Part shown: positions 25,662-34,401 of the stretch, piece by piece
Layout of the letters: the number at the start of each line of letters is the position of its first letter
How positions within the stretch are numbered: position 1 is the first letter of the stretch
NCBI RefSeq assembly: GCF_014650455.1
Contig: NZ_BMUZ01000005.1
Location: forward strand, 443,368-507,367
Source: Streptomyces xanthochromogenes
GTDB lineage: Bacteria; Actinomycetota; Actinomycetes; Streptomycetales; Streptomycetaceae
Direction: 5' to 3'
Length of the DNA: 64,000 nucleotides
The notes under the pieces: model-generated
What the model was told of the DNA's origin: nothing
The model's database searches: none
What the model saw: the letters and a program-made list of their open reading frames with translations, nothing else
Program-made: the position numbers and the translations under genes

Positions 25662-26015
25662 TCAGTCGGTCGCGTTGACGGCCTCGTCGACCGAGCCGTG
25701 GATCGGGAACACCTTGGTGAGTCCCGTGATCCGGAAGATCTTCAAAATGCGCTCCTGGTTGCAGACCAGGCGCAGCGAGCCCTCGTGCGCGCGCACGCGC
25801 TTGAGCCCACCGACGAGCACGCCCAGGCCGGTGGAGTCGAGGAAGTCCACGCCTTCCATGTCGACGACCAGGTGGTAACTGCCGTCGTTCACCAACTCGA
25901 CCAACTGCTCGCGCAGCTTGGGCGCGGTATACACATCAATCTCGCCACCGACCTCGACGACCGTACGGTCGCCACCAGGCCCGGACACATTGCGAGTCGA
26001 CAGGGACAGGTCCAC
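25662..26015 (-). CDS. bldG: Anti-sigma factor antagonist BldG
   Basis: This 117-residue STAS-domain protein is required in streptomycetes for aerial growth and antibiotic production. The conserved phosphorylation site is in [10 protein letters not shown] (Ser 61 here, Ser 57 in S. coelicolor). Residues about 11-14 (SGPG) look like a 4-residue insertion relative to the usual [15 protein letters not shown] start. GTG 26015 has GGAGG 4 nt upstream. When unphosphorylated it would bind anti-sigma factors such as the neighbouring ApgA and free their sigma factors. Its promoter must lie in the 79-nt gap or inside the divergent helicase gene. Confidence 0.96.
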   Translation of the reverse strand: MDLSLSTRNVSGPGGDRTVVEVGGEIDVYTAPKLREQLVELVNDGSYHLVVDMEGVDFLDSTGLGVLVGGLKRVRAHEGSLRLVCNQERILKIFRITGLTKVFPIHGSVDEAVNATD

Positions 26016-26094
26016 GGATCCTCCAGCACCTTGCTATCGAGCGGCCGCCCCCTGAGACTCCCCGGCGGAGCCAGAGAACGGATCGCCAGCCGCG

Positions 26095-28572
26095 ATGGCA
26101 TTCAATCACTTACCAGCAGCCATGCACGACGCCTTGGGACCATTGTCCGCTACGCCAGTGACACACTCGGTGCCGATGGCCAGGAATCACCGCCCCAGAA
26201 CACCCGCCGACAGCACGGGTGAACGACCCGACCCCGGCACGGTCCTCGACCGGCTCACCGCAGGGGTGGGCCGGGCTGCGCGCATCACTCATACGGAGCA
26301 CTTGCCCCCGCGTGCGGGCCGTCATGCAGTCTGGCCGCACCTCATCCGCCCGGAAGTGATCAACGCCATTGAGGCCGCCGGCATCGAGCACCCCTGGGCC
26401 CATCAGGCCACCGCCGCCGAGCACGCCCTGAACGGCGAGTCGGTCGTGATCGCCACCGGCACCGCCTCCGGCAAGTCGCTGGCGTATCTGGCGCCCGTCC
26501 TCAGCACCCTCCTGGACGGCTCCGAGGCCCCGAACGGCCGGGGCGCGACCGCCCTCTACCTCGCCCCCACCAAGGCCCTGGCCGCCGACCAGCGCCGCTC
26601 CGTGAAGGCCCTCGCGGCTCCGCTGGGCAACGCTATCCGGCCCGCCGTGTACGACGGCGACACCCCGGTCGAGGAACGCGAATGGGTACGCCAGTACGCC
26701 AACTACGTCCTCACCAATCCGGACATGCTGCATCTGGGCATCCTGCCCTCGCACCCCAGGTGGTCCTCCTTCCTGCGCTCCCTGCGCTATGTCGTCATCG
26801 ACGAGTGCCATACCTACCGCGGCGTCTTCGGCTCCCACGTCGCCCAGGTGATCCGCCGGCTGCGCCGCCTGTGCGCCCGCTACGGCTCCGATCCGGTCTT
26901 CCTGCTCGCCTCGGCCACGGCCGCCGAGCCCGCCCTCGCGGCGGGCCGCCTGACCGGCCTGCCGGTCGTCGAGGTCGCCGACGACGCGTCCCCGCGCGGC
27001 GAGCTGGTCTTCGCGCTGTGGGAGCCCCCGCTCACCGAGCTCCCCGGCGAGAGGGGCGCGCCGGTGCGCCGCACGGCCATCGCCGAGACCGCCGACCTCC
27101 TCACCGACCTGGCCGTGCAGGGCGTCCGCACGGTGGCCTTCGTCCGCTCCCGGCGCGGTGCCGAGCTGATCTCCGTCATCGCCCAGGAGCGTCTGTACGA
27201 GGTCGACCGGACGCTGGCCCGGCGTGTCGCCGCCTATCGGGGCGGCTACCTCCCCGAGGAGCGCCGCGCCCTGGAGCAGGCCCTGCACTCCGGCGAGCTC
27301 CTGGGCCTGGCCGCCACCACCGCCCTGGAACTCGGCATCGACGTCTCGGGCCTCGACGCCGTCCTCATCGCGGGCTACCCGGGCACCCGGGCCTCGCTGT
27401 GGCAGCAGGCCGGCCGGGCCGGGCGCTCGGGCCAGGGGGCCCTGGCCGTCCTGATCGCCCGCGACGACCCGCTGGACACCTACCTCGTCCACCATCCCGA
27501 GGCGCTGTTCCAGCAGCCCGTCGAGTCCACCGTGCTCGACCCGGACAACCCGTACGTCCTCGCCCCGCACCTGTGCGCGGCGGCCGCCGAGATGCCGCTC
27601 ACCGAGGCCGACCTGGAGCTGTTCGGGCCCGCGAGCCCGGAGCTCCTGCCGCAGCTGGAGCGGGCGGGGCTGCTGCGGCGGCGCAGCAACGGATGGTTCT
27701 GGACCCGCCGCGAGCGGGCCGCCGACCTCACCGACATCCGGGGCGGGGGCGGCCGCCCGGTCCAGGTCGTCGAGGCCTCGACGGGGCGGCTGCTCGGCAC
27801 GGTCGACGCGTCCGCCGCCCACACCGCCGTCCACGACGGCGCCGTCCACCTTCACCAGGGCCGTACGTACCTGGTGAAACACCTGGACCTGGAGGACTCC
27901 GCCGCCCTCGTCGAAGAGGCCAGCCCGCCCTATTCGACCGTCGCCAGGGACACCACCTCCATCTCCGTCCTGACCACCGACACCGAGATCCCGTGGGGAG
28001 CCGGCCGCCTCTGCTACGGCTCCGTCGAGGTCACCAACCAGGTCGTCTCCTTCCTGCGTCGCCGGCTGATCACCGGCGAGGTGCTGGGCGAGACCAAGCT
28101 CGACCTGCCGCCCCGCACCCTGCGCACCCGTGCCGTGTGGTGGACGGTCACCGAGGACCAGCTCGATGCCGCCCGGATCAACCCGGAGATCCTCGGCGGC
28201 GCCCTGCACGCCGCCGAGCACGCCTCCATCGGGATGCTGCCGCTCTTCGCCACCTGCGACCGCTGGGACATCGGCGGCGTCTCCATCCCGCTGCACCCGG
28301 ACACCCTGCTGCCGACGGTCTTCGTGTACGACGGCAACCCCGGCGGCGCCGGCTTCGCCGAACGTGCCTTCCACACGGCCGCGGGCTGGCTGACCGCGAC
28401 GCGCGAGGCGATCGCGTCCTGCGAGTGCGAGACGGGCTGCCCGTCGTGCATCCAGTCGCCCAAGTGCGGCAACGGCAACGACCCCCTCCACAAGCGCGGC
28501 GCCGTCCGCCTCCTCACGGAACTCCTGCGGGGAGCCCCGCAGGAGCCGGAGCCGGCCCCGCCCGGGCCCTGA
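26095..28572 (+). CDS. DEAD/DEAH-box helicase with C-terminal zinc domain (MrfA/YprA type)
   Basis: The protein has 825 residues. The motor motifs are ATGTASGKS (Walker A, about residue 121), APTKALAADQ (Ia), VIDECHTY (II), LASATAAEP (III) and QQAGRAGRSGQ (VI). The C-terminus has four cysteines in CECETGCPSCIQSPKC, the DUF1998-type zinc site of the MrfA/Hrq1 group, which act in DNA interstrand-crosslink or mitomycin repair. The first 27 codons have low third-position GC and include TTA at codon 6. ATG 26176 is an alternative start, although similar N-termini are commonly annotated. It is divergent from bldG and overlaps the next gene convergently by 59 nt. Confidence 0.9.
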   Translation: MAFNHLPAAMHDALGPLSATPVTHSVPMARNHRPRTPADSTGERPDPGTVLDRLTAGVGRAARITHTEHLPPRAGRHAVWPHLIRPEVINAIEAAGIEHPWAHQATAAEHALNGESVVIATGTASGKSLAYLAPVLSTLLDGSEAPNGRGATALYLAPTKALAADQRRSVKALAAPLGNAIRPAVYDGDTPVEEREWVRQYANYVLTNPDMLHLGILPSHPRWSSFLRSLRYVVIDECHTYRGVFGSHVAQVIRRLRRLCARYGSDPVFLLASATAAEPALAAGRLTGLPVVEVADDASPRGELVFALWEPPLTELPGERGAPVRRTAIAETADLLTDLAVQGVRTVAFVRSRRGAELISVIAQERLYEVDRTLARRVAAYRGGYLPEERRALEQALHSGELLGLAATTALELGIDVSGLDAVLIAGYPGTRASLWQQAGRAGRSGQGALAVLIARDDPLDTYLVHHPEALFQQPVESTVLDPDNPYVLAPHLCAAAAEMPLTEADLELFGPASPELLPQLERAGLLRRRSNGWFWTRRERAADLTDIRGGGGRPVQVVEASTGRLLGTVDASAAHTAVHDGAVHLHQGRTYLVKHLDLEDSAALVEEASPPYSTVARDTTSISVLTTDTEIPWGAGRLCYGSVEVTNQVVSFLRRRLITGEVLGETKLDLPPRTLRTRAVWWTVTEDQLDAARINPEILGGALHAAEHASIGMLPLFATCDRWDIGGVSIPLHPDTLLPTVFVYDGNPGGAGFAERAFHTAAGWLTATREAIASCECETGCPSCIQSPKCGNGNDPLHKRGAVRLLTELLRGAPQEPEPAPPGP

Positions 28573-29098
28573 CGCTCGGGGCGTACGGGCCGAGCCTCGC
28601 CCGGACCCGTACGTCGGCGATCTCCCCGGTCACCGTGCAGCGCACCAGCTCCGCGCCCTGCGCCCGGGCCACCTCAAGGGCCTTGGCGCAGGCGTCCGGC
28701 GCGCCCCACAGAGCCCGGTCGGCCGCCGCGAGCGCGGCCAGGTCGGCGGCCGAGCCGGCCCGGTGTCGGGCGACGATCGCCTGGCCGAGGCACAGCACGG
28801 CCGCGAACACCGCGCACATCGTGGCGGCGGTCAGCGCCACCCACACGGTGGCGGAACCCCGGTCGCCGCGGCTTCCGCCCGCGATGCGCCGGTGGCCACA
28901 CCCCCTCCCCGCGATGCGCCGGTGGCCCCACCCCCTCCCCGCGATCCGGCGGCCCTCACAACTCCCTCCCGTAATAAGTCGGTTGGCGGCCTTCACCATC
29001 ACCGCGACCCGGTCGACGCACCTCCCGATCGCCGCCGGGCGGTCGGCACGGTCCCGTATGCGTCGGAGCCCCGCGGGGCTCCACGGCCGCCCGTTCAC
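28514..29098 (-). CDS. TadE/TadG-like pilus-associated protein (Rv3654c family)
   Basis: The protein has 194 residues from GTG 29098, which overlaps the upstream stop by 4 nt; ATG 28999 is an alternative. The region before the membrane helix contains three copies of a 10-residue repeat (RRIAGRGWGH type) encoded by 30-bp DNA repeats. The conserved core is GDRGSATVWVALTAATMCAVFAAVLCLGQ, one TM helix preceded by the RG(S/D)ATV pilin-like junction, then ARHRAGSAADLAALAAADRAL. It is the last gene of the Tad-like operon and probably a minor pilus subunit. Its 3' end overlaps the helicase gene tail to tail. Confidence 0.83.
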   Translation of the reverse strand: MNGRPWSPAGLRRIRDRADRPAAIGRCVDRVAVMVKAANRLITGGSCEGRRIAGRGWGHRRIAGRGCGHRRIAGGSRGDRGSATVWVALTAATMCAVFAAVLCLGQAIVARHRAGSAADLAALAAADRALWGAPDACAKALEVARAQGAELVRCTVTGEIADVRVRARLGPYAPSVRARAGPAPAPAGLPAGVP

Positions 29099-29475
29099 AA
29101 CGCCTCCCCCGCCGTGTCCTCGGTCAGGGCCGCCGCCTCCGCGCTCAACGTCACGGACAGCCGGCGCGGCCCCGGCGTGGGGGACTCCACCCGAACCCGC
29201 CACAGCTCTCCGGTCCGCCGCACGGTGACGGTGGCGCCCCGCGGCGCCGCCGACCGGGCCGCCGCCAAGGCGACGGCCTCCGGCTCGGAGCGGGCCACCG
29301 CGCGAGCCCCTGCTCTGGCCGCGTCCACGCAGCGGATCTCCGCGGAGGCCGCCGTGAGCGCCCAGAGCAGGGCGAGCGCGAAGCCGACGAGGGCCGGAAT
29401 CGCCACGGCGGTCTCGGCCGTGACGAACCCCCGGTCCCCGCGGTGCCGCCCGCCGTCGCGCTCAGAACTGCACAT
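29095..29475 (-). CDS. TadE-family minor pilin
   Basis: This 126-residue protein has a short basic N-terminus, then GDRGFVTAETAVAIPALVGFALALLWAL. This is the TadE signature: a glycine/glutamate junction followed by one TM helix, with Glu a few residues into it. The rest (CVDAARAGARAVARSE and a beta-rich tail) is predicted extracytoplasmic. Its ATG overlaps the DUF4244 pilin gene by 14 nt, and its stop overlaps the next gene by 4 nt, so all three are translationally coupled. It probably joins a Flp-like surface filament. Confidence 0.87.
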   Translation of the reverse strand: MCSSERDGGRHRGDRGFVTAETAVAIPALVGFALALLWALTAASAEIRCVDAARAGARAVARSEPEAVALAAARSAAPRGATVTVRRTGELWRVRVESPTPGPRRLSVTLSAEAAALTEDTAGEAL

Positions 29476-29695
29476 CGAGCGCCCTGGTCACCAGGCCGGT
29501 CAGTGCGGTCACGACCCCGTCGCTGGTGACGACCTTGTACAGGATCGCCGCGAAGGCGCAGGCCGCCAGCGTCCCCACGGCGTACTCCGACGTCGACATC
29601 CCCGCGTCGCCCCGCACCCGGCGCCGCACGGTGAGATTCCAGCGCCGCATCCGCCGCACAGTGGCGTCCATCTGCCGATTCACGATTGCGTTCAT
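29462..29695 (-). CDS. DUF4244 Flp-like pilin
   Basis: This 77-residue protein has a highly basic N-terminal half (RRMRRWNLTVRRRVRGD). The sequence AGMSTSEYAVGTLAACAFAAILYKVV follows. A small residue before MSTSEYA and the Glu five residues on are the hallmarks of Flp prepilins, so cleavage probably occurs just before or at this point. The C-terminal 20 residues are short, as expected for an Flp major pilin. The start ATG 29695 has GGGAG and GAGGG upstream. No prepilin peptidase gene is in the window, so processing would use an enzyme encoded elsewhere. Confidence 0.88.
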   Translation of the reverse strand: MNAIVNRQMDATVRRMRRWNLTVRRRVRGDAGMSTSEYAVGTLAACAFAAILYKVVTSDGVVTALTGLVTRALDVQF

Positions 29696-29869
29696 GACCC
29701 TCAACTCCCGTTCTGGATATGTCTGTTGCTCAGCCGTTCGTCTGATCAGCCGCCCGTTTCCGGTTCGGCGGCCTTTGAGCTCTCTCGCCGCGGTGTCCCC
29801 CGGAGGCCGTCCCCCGCCTGCGCGTGGACCGGCTGCGCGTGGACCGGCTGCTCGTTCACGCAGCACTGC

Positions 29870-30700
29870 TCACCGCCGGAGCAGCCCGCCCGCGAGGCCG
29901 ATCACCACCGGGGCCACCCCGGCCGCCAGGAACGCGGGCAGGAAGCAGAGGCCCAGCGGGCCGGTGATCAGCACGCCCGCGCGCCGGGCCCGGGCCGATG
30001 ACCGGCGGGTTCGTTCGGCCCGGCAGCGCTCGGCCACCCGGGCGACGGGGGCGGCCGCGGGGGCCCCGGACGAGGCGGCCCGCTCAAGGCAGCGGGCCAG
30101 CTCCGCCGCCCCCGGTATCGCCCCCAGCCGCCCCCACGCGACAACCGGCTCGCCGCCCATCCGGAGCTCGGCCGACACTTGCCCGAGGCGTGCGCCGACG
30201 GGTCCGGACAGTGAGGCGCCAACCGCTCCCGCCGCCTCACCCGGCCCGGCTCCGGCTGCGAGACAGGCGGCCAACAGATCCGCCGCGAGCGGCAGTTCGC
30301 GCGTCGCGGCCCGCCGCACCTCGGCGCCGTCCCCCTGAGCCCTGCGCCGCCGCACCCACCTCCACGCTCCGTACGCCGCAGAGAGGCCCGCCAGCACGCC
30401 CCCGGCCCCGCCGACCAGGACGTATCCGGCCGCCAACGCCCCCAGCGGCGGCGCCCATTGCCGCACGCGGGCCGTCCACGCCGGGCTCCAGCGGCGGCGC
30501 GGGCGGGGGCGCAGCGCCTCAAGGGCCAGCAGTGCGGCCATCCGGCGCCGCATCGTGTGTTCCTCGCGGCGCCTGGCCACGCCCATCGCCGTCCACAGGA
30601 CGAGGGCGGCCACCCCCACCACTGCCCCCAGCCTGTGGACAACGTCCGGCCCGAACGAGGCCGCCAGGCCATGGACGGCATCCGGCCCGCTCGGGGTCAT
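29870..30700 (-). CDS. TadC-like type II secretion F-domain protein
   Basis: This 276-residue membrane protein has four predicted helices (about residues 22-42, 80-115, 215-235 and 250-272). They flank a cytoplasmic T2SF domain with [22 protein letters not shown] and a second helical half. It would form the inner-membrane platform of the pilus machine, contacting the ATPase. Its ATG overlaps the TadB stop by 4 nt (ATGA). A consensus DnaA box (TGTGGACAA, 30634-30642) lies inside the 5' part of the coding sequence and may be fortuitous. The 174-nt gap to the pilin gene holds a 15-bp direct repeat (around 29822-29851). Confidence 0.88.
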   Translation of the reverse strand: MTPSGPDAVHGLAASFGPDVVHRLGAVVGVAALVLWTAMGVARRREEHTMRRRMAALLALEALRPRPRRRWSPAWTARVRQWAPPLGALAAGYVLVGGAGGVLAGLSAAYGAWRWVRRRRAQGDGAEVRRAATRELPLAADLLAACLAAGAGPGEAAGAVGASLSGPVGARLGQVSAELRMGGEPVVAWGRLGAIPGAAELARCLERAASSGAPAAAPVARVAERCRAERTRRSSARARRAGVLITGPLGLCFLPAFLAAGVAPVVIGLAGGLLRR

Positions 30701-31596
30701 CGGTCCTCCCCCGCCCGCACGATCCGCGCGGCCCACCACACCCCGGCCGCCTCCAGCACTCCGGCCACCAGCAGGCACCCGAACCCGGCCGCGCTGTGCA
30801 GCAGCACCTTCAGCGGGCTCGCGCCCATCGCCGTGCCGAGCACGAGGCCCAGGGCCGGCAGGAACGCGAGCAGCAGCACCGTGGTGCGCGGGCCCGCCAA
30901 CTCGGAGCGCAGCGCTTCCTGTTGCTCCCGCTCGGCCCGCAGCACCCCTTCCAGGCGCTCAAGGCCGGAGGCGAGCCCCGCACCGCCGTCCACCGCGACC
31001 TGCCAGCACGCGGCGACCCCGGCCAGGCCCTCGGCGCCCGGCTCCCTGGCCGCCTCGCGCAGCGCGCCCGGCACATCACCGCCGAACGCGGCGGCCGCCA
31101 CCACCGGCGCCGTCGCCGCGCCCAGGGCCGCCGTGTCCCGGGCGGCCGCGGCCAGGGCCCGGCCGGGCTGGCGGCCCGCCCGCAGCTCTCCGGCCACCGC
31201 GGCACACCAGGCGATCACCTCGTCGGCCCGCCGCGCCTTGGCCCGCTCATGCTCCCGGGCCCGCAGTCGCTTGCCCACCAGGGGCACCGCGACCGCCCCG
31301 GCCACCAGCGGCAGGACCGACCCGCCCAGGAGGGCGAGCACCAGACCCGCCAGAAGGCACAGCCACTCCATCCGCCGGCCCGCCCGGCGCCGCTCCTTCT
31401 CGAGCCACCGCCCGAGCGGCGACGCCCTGAACGCGGCTCCCGCGTCGGGCGTACCCCCACGGCCACCCCCGCCTCCGGCGCCCGCGAACATCAGCCGGGC
31501 CCGGCGCATCCCCTGGTCCTGGCCCATCCACAGCCATGCCGCCGCCCCCGCGCACAGCGCAGCCCACGTAGGCAGTCCCATCGAAGGACCGGTCAC
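30697..31596 (-). CDS. TadB-like type II secretion F-domain protein
   Basis: The protein has 299 residues from GTG 31596, which overlaps the tadA stop by 4 nt; ATG 31581 is the alternative. Two N-terminal helices ([20 protein letters not shown] and [20 protein letters not shown]) precede a T2SF domain beginning [22 protein letters not shown]. Two C-terminal helices follow. It would pair with TadC as the second platform subunit. The coupling to both neighbours indicates a single ssd-tadABC-pilin transcript. Confidence 0.88.
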   Translation of the reverse strand: MTGPSMGLPTWAALCAGAAAWLWMGQDQGMRRARLMFAGAGGGGGRGGTPDAGAAFRASPLGRWLEKERRRAGRRMEWLCLLAGLVLALLGGSVLPLVAGAVAVPLVGKRLRAREHERAKARRADEVIAWCAAVAGELRAGRQPGRALAAAARDTAALGAATAPVVAAAAFGGDVPGALREAAREPGAEGLAGVAACWQVAVDGGAGLASGLERLEGVLRAEREQQEALRSELAGPRTTVLLLAFLPALGLVLGTAMGASPLKVLLHSAAGFGCLLVAGVLEAAGVWWAARIVRAGEDR

Positions 31597-32822
31597 CACG
31601 CACCCCCGATCAGCGCCCTCAGCCGCTCCCAGCCCGAGTCGCGCACAAATCCCGCGGCGCCCCACCGAAGCGCGGGCACCGTCCTCACCAGGCCCGCCCC
31701 GTCCCGCTCCAGGACGCGCACCTCGGCGATCCGGCGCTGCCCGGCCCGGTCCCGTACGAGGTGGATGACCACCGAGAGCGCGGCGGCCAACTGGCTGTGC
31801 AGCGCGGCCCGGTCGAGCCCGGCCGCCGTGCCCAGCGCTTCGAGACGGGCGGGCACATCGGCGGCCGAGTTGGCATGGACCGTGCCGGATCCTCCTTCGT
31901 GTCCCGTGTTCAGGGCGCCCAGCAGGTCGGTCACCTCGGCGCCCCGAACCTCTCCGACCACCAGTCGGTCGGGTCGCATCCGCAGCGCCTGGCGCACCAG
32001 ATCCCGCAGGGTCACCAGGCCCGCGCCCTCCTGATTGGCGGGCCGTGATTCGAGGCGCACCACATGCGGATGGTCGGGCCTCAACTCGGCCGAATCCTCG
32101 GCCAGTACGATCCGTTCGCCCTGGCCGACCAGGCCGAGCAGGGTCGAGAGCAGCGTGGTCTTTCCGGTGCCCGTGCCGCCGCTCACCAGGAACGACACCC
32201 GGGCCTCGATCAGGGCCCGCAGCAGCCGCTCGCCGCCGGGCGGCACCGTTCCGGCCGCGGTCAGCTCGGCGAGCGAGAACGCCCGGGGCCGCACCACCCG
32301 AAGGGAGAGGCAGGCCGAGCCGACCGCGATCGGGTCGAGGACGGCGTGCATCCGGGTGCCGTCGGGGAGGCGGGCGTCGACCCAGGGCCGGGCGTCGTCG
32401 AGCCTGCGTCCCGCCACCGCCGCGAGGCGCTGGGCCAACCGGCGCACGGCAACGGCGTCGGCGAAGCGGATCCCGGTCGGTTCCAGCCCGGCGCCCCGGT
32501 CGACCCACACCCGGTCGGGTGCGGAGACCAGAACGTCCGTCACGTCGGGGTCGGCGAGCAGAGGCTCCAGGGGCCCGGTCCCCACCAGCTCGGACCGCAG
32601 TTCCTGGGCGCCGCCGAGCACTTCGGCGTCACCGAGCAGCCGACCCTGTGCGCGCAGGGCCGCCGCGACCCTGGCCGGTGTGGGCTCGGCCCCGCTCTCG
32701 GCGAGCCGTTGCCGTACGGCGTCGAGCAGGGGCGGCCCGGCGCCCCGCACGGCACCTCCCGCGGGCCGGGCCGACGCTCCGGCCGGCGTCGGCACTCCCG
32801 TGGGGGGTCGGCCCGCGTTCAT
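31593..32822 (-). CDS. tadA: TadA-family secretion/pilus ATPase
   Basis: This 409-residue hexameric-type ATPase opens with a Pro/Gly-rich leader, then an N-terminal domain ending before Walker [12 protein letters not shown] (about residue 218). The Asp box is LAEDSAEL, Walker B is LVVGEVRG, and the His box is [13 protein letters not shown]. These are the type II/IV secretion ATPase hallmarks. It would power assembly of the Flp-like filament. Its ATG overlaps the ssd stop by 4 nt. Confidence 0.93.
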   Translation of the reverse strand: MNAGRPPTGVPTPAGASARPAGGAVRGAGPPLLDAVRQRLAESGAEPTPARVAAALRAQGRLLGDAEVLGGAQELRSELVGTGPLEPLLADPDVTDVLVSAPDRVWVDRGAGLEPTGIRFADAVAVRRLAQRLAAVAGRRLDDARPWVDARLPDGTRMHAVLDPIAVGSACLSLRVVRPRAFSLAELTAAGTVPPGGERLLRALIEARVSFLVSGGTGTGKTTLLSTLLGLVGQGERIVLAEDSAELRPDHPHVVRLESRPANQEGAGLVTLRDLVRQALRMRPDRLVVGEVRGAEVTDLLGALNTGHEGGSGTVHANSAADVPARLEALGTAAGLDRAALHSQLAAALSVVIHLVRDRAGQRRIAEVRVLERDGAGLVRTVPALRWGAAGFVRDSGWERLRALIGGAW

Positions 32823-33937
32823 GACGCCGCTCCACCGGTGAGGCCTCCGGCCAGTGCCTGGTCCCAGAAGGCGGTACAGAATCTGGCCAGTGCCCCCCGT
32901 GCCTCGCTCCCCGGCGGAGCCCCGCCCTCCTGTGCCTCCAGCAATCCTGATTCCACCGGGAGTTCACCCGCCAGGGGAAGGCCCAGGGCAGCGGCCACCC
33001 ACTGCTCGTCGAGTCCGGACGCGTACGGGCCGCGTACCACTGCGCGCAGATCGCGCAGCACCATGCCGACCGATGCCGCGACGCGGCCCGCCGCCGCGAC
33101 CGCGCGCAGCTCGGCCGGGACCACGAGCAGGCCCAGGTCCAGCTGGGCGAGCGCCTCGACCACCGCGTCGTCGACCCGACGCGGCAGGTCCACCACGACG
33201 ACTCCGCCACGCCGACGGGCCGCCGCGAGCACGGCCCGCATCGCCTCGCCCGGGATCACCACGGAGTCCCCGCGGTCCCAGCTGAGCACCCTCAACTGGT
33301 GAAGGTGCGGCAGCGATTCCTCCAGGGCTCCGCCCGCGACCCGCCCGCGTGAAGCGGCGAAATCCGGCCAGCGCCGACCCTCGGCCCCTTCCCCACCGAG
33401 CAGCACATCGAGGCCGCCGCCGAGCGGGTCCCCGTCGATCAGCATGGTGCGCCGACCCGAGCGGGCGGCGGTCACCGCGAGGGCACAGGCCAGCGTCGAG
33501 GCCCCGGCGCCGCCGCGCCCGCCGATCACTCCGACGGTCAGGGCGGGGCGGCCCACACCTTCGGCCGCGTCCGCGATCCGGTCGACGAGCCACGGCTCGG
33601 CGTCGGGCAGCCGCAGCACATGGTCCGCGCCGAGCTCGACCGCCGCCTGCCACACCCCGGGGCTGTCCTGGTCCCGGCCCACCAGGAGCACCCCGCGCCT
33701 GCGGGCCGCGCCGAGCAGCCGGGGCGCCGCGTCGTCACCGACCAGGATCAGGGGCGCGCTCTCCCAGCCGCCCCTGCGGTCGGGCATCCCGTGGCAGACC
33801 TCGGGCTCGGTGCCGGCGGCCGCGCACAGCCGCAGCAGATCGTCGAGCAGTTCCTCGTCCTCGGTCACGATCAGCGGTCCGCCGCGTCGGCCTTCCGCAC
33901 CCGGCGGTCGTTCGGAAGCCATGACTCCGTCCACCAT
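32819..33937 (-). CDS. ssd: Septum site-determining/CpaE-like protein
   Basis: The protein has 372 residues from ATG 33937, preceded by GGAGAGGGG; ATG 33967 and 33922 are alternatives. It is the homologue of mycobacterial Ssd (Rv3660c), a MinD/CpaE-related protein. A receiver-like N-terminal half (LIVTEDEELLDDLL) precedes a MinD-like domain. The P-loop is GGRGGAGASTLA, which lacks the signature lysine of the deviant Walker A, so ATP handling may be altered. It heads the Tad-like operon, where CpaE proteins localise the pilus machine; the mycobacterial protein inhibits septation when overproduced. Confidence 0.88.
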   Translation of the reverse strand: MVDGVMASERPPGAEGRRGGPLIVTEDEELLDDLLRLCAAAGTEPEVCHGMPDRRGGWESAPLILVGDDAAPRLLGAARRRGVLLVGRDQDSPGVWQAAVELGADHVLRLPDAEPWLVDRIADAAEGVGRPALTVGVIGGRGGAGASTLACALAVTAARSGRRTMLIDGDPLGGGLDVLLGGEGAEGRRWPDFAASRGRVAGGALEESLPHLHQLRVLSWDRGDSVVIPGEAMRAVLAAARRRGGVVVVDLPRRVDDAVVEALAQLDLGLLVVPAELRAVAAAGRVAASVGMVLRDLRAVVRGPYASGLDEQWVAAALGLPLAGELPVESGLLEAQEGGAPPGSEARGALARFCTAFWDQALAGGLTGGAAS

Positions 33938-34204
33938 TTCCGGCCCCTCTCCGTGCGATTCCTGCATCCGCGGACTTCGCGGCTGGAATCACGGTGGAGG
34001 GAGGCTCGAAATAATGTGGATCTTGATCGAAATCTGTGGACAACATCGGCGTTGTGAATATCCCGTTCACCCATACCGGCGACTTCCGGAGCGCAGCGAA
34101 TCGACTACGCTGAGTTACGAGTCTCGGGCAGGGGAGCGCTGCACACGCGAGTGCGCGGAAACAGGAGGGAGGGGGACGACGATCGGATCCAAGGGCCGAA
34201 AAGG
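33938..34204 (-). promoter_or_regulatory. Upstream region of ssd with a DnaA box and an inverted repeat
   Basis: This gap is AT-rich for the genome. It contains TGTGGACAA (34035-34043), a perfect streptomycete DnaA box (TTGTCCACA) on the minus strand. An overlapping inverted repeat ACAAC-N6-GTTGT spans 34040-34055. The ssd promoter must lie here, followed upstream by the end of the 6C RNA. No protein gene is visible. Confidence 0.5.
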
Positions 34205-34292
34205 CATCCGGACATGCGACGACCCCCGCCGGGGGGGAGAGCGGGGGTCGTCCCCACGGTCTGACTCGGGGGGGGGAGGAGCCGGACCGGGT
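34205..34292 (-). ncRNA. 6C small RNA
   Basis: On the minus strand two successive hairpins each carry at least six cytosines in the loop, the defining feature of the actinobacterial 6C RNA. Hairpin 1 (34289-34257) pairs CGGTC and GCTC with GAGT and GACCG around a CTCCCCCCCC loop. Hairpin 2 (34252-34218) has a perfect 12-bp stem GACGACCCCCGC/GCGGGGGTCGTC around TCTCCCCCCCG, and is followed by a run to CCTTTTCGG. The position, divergent from the HAD gene and behind ssd, matches the 6C locus known in S. coelicolor. A TGCTAAC element just upstream may be the -10. Ends are estimated; the RNA's targets are not known from sequence. Confidence 0.78.
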
Positions 34293-34401
34293 TAGCACGG
34301 TCGCGAACGATCCGTGACTTCCATGGTGTACCCGAGAGCCTTCTCAGGCAAACCCACGCGCCTCAGCTTACGCCGAATGGTGGGCGCCTATGCTCGGGCT
34401 C

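Noticed and set aside
26110..28491. 793-codon minus-strand frame
   Set aside because: Antisense to the helicase, whose seven motifs are intact on the plus strand.
30634..34043. Replication origin
   Set aside because: Only two consensus DnaA boxes 3.4 kb apart were seen, one inside a gene. There is no dnaA, dnaN or box cluster.
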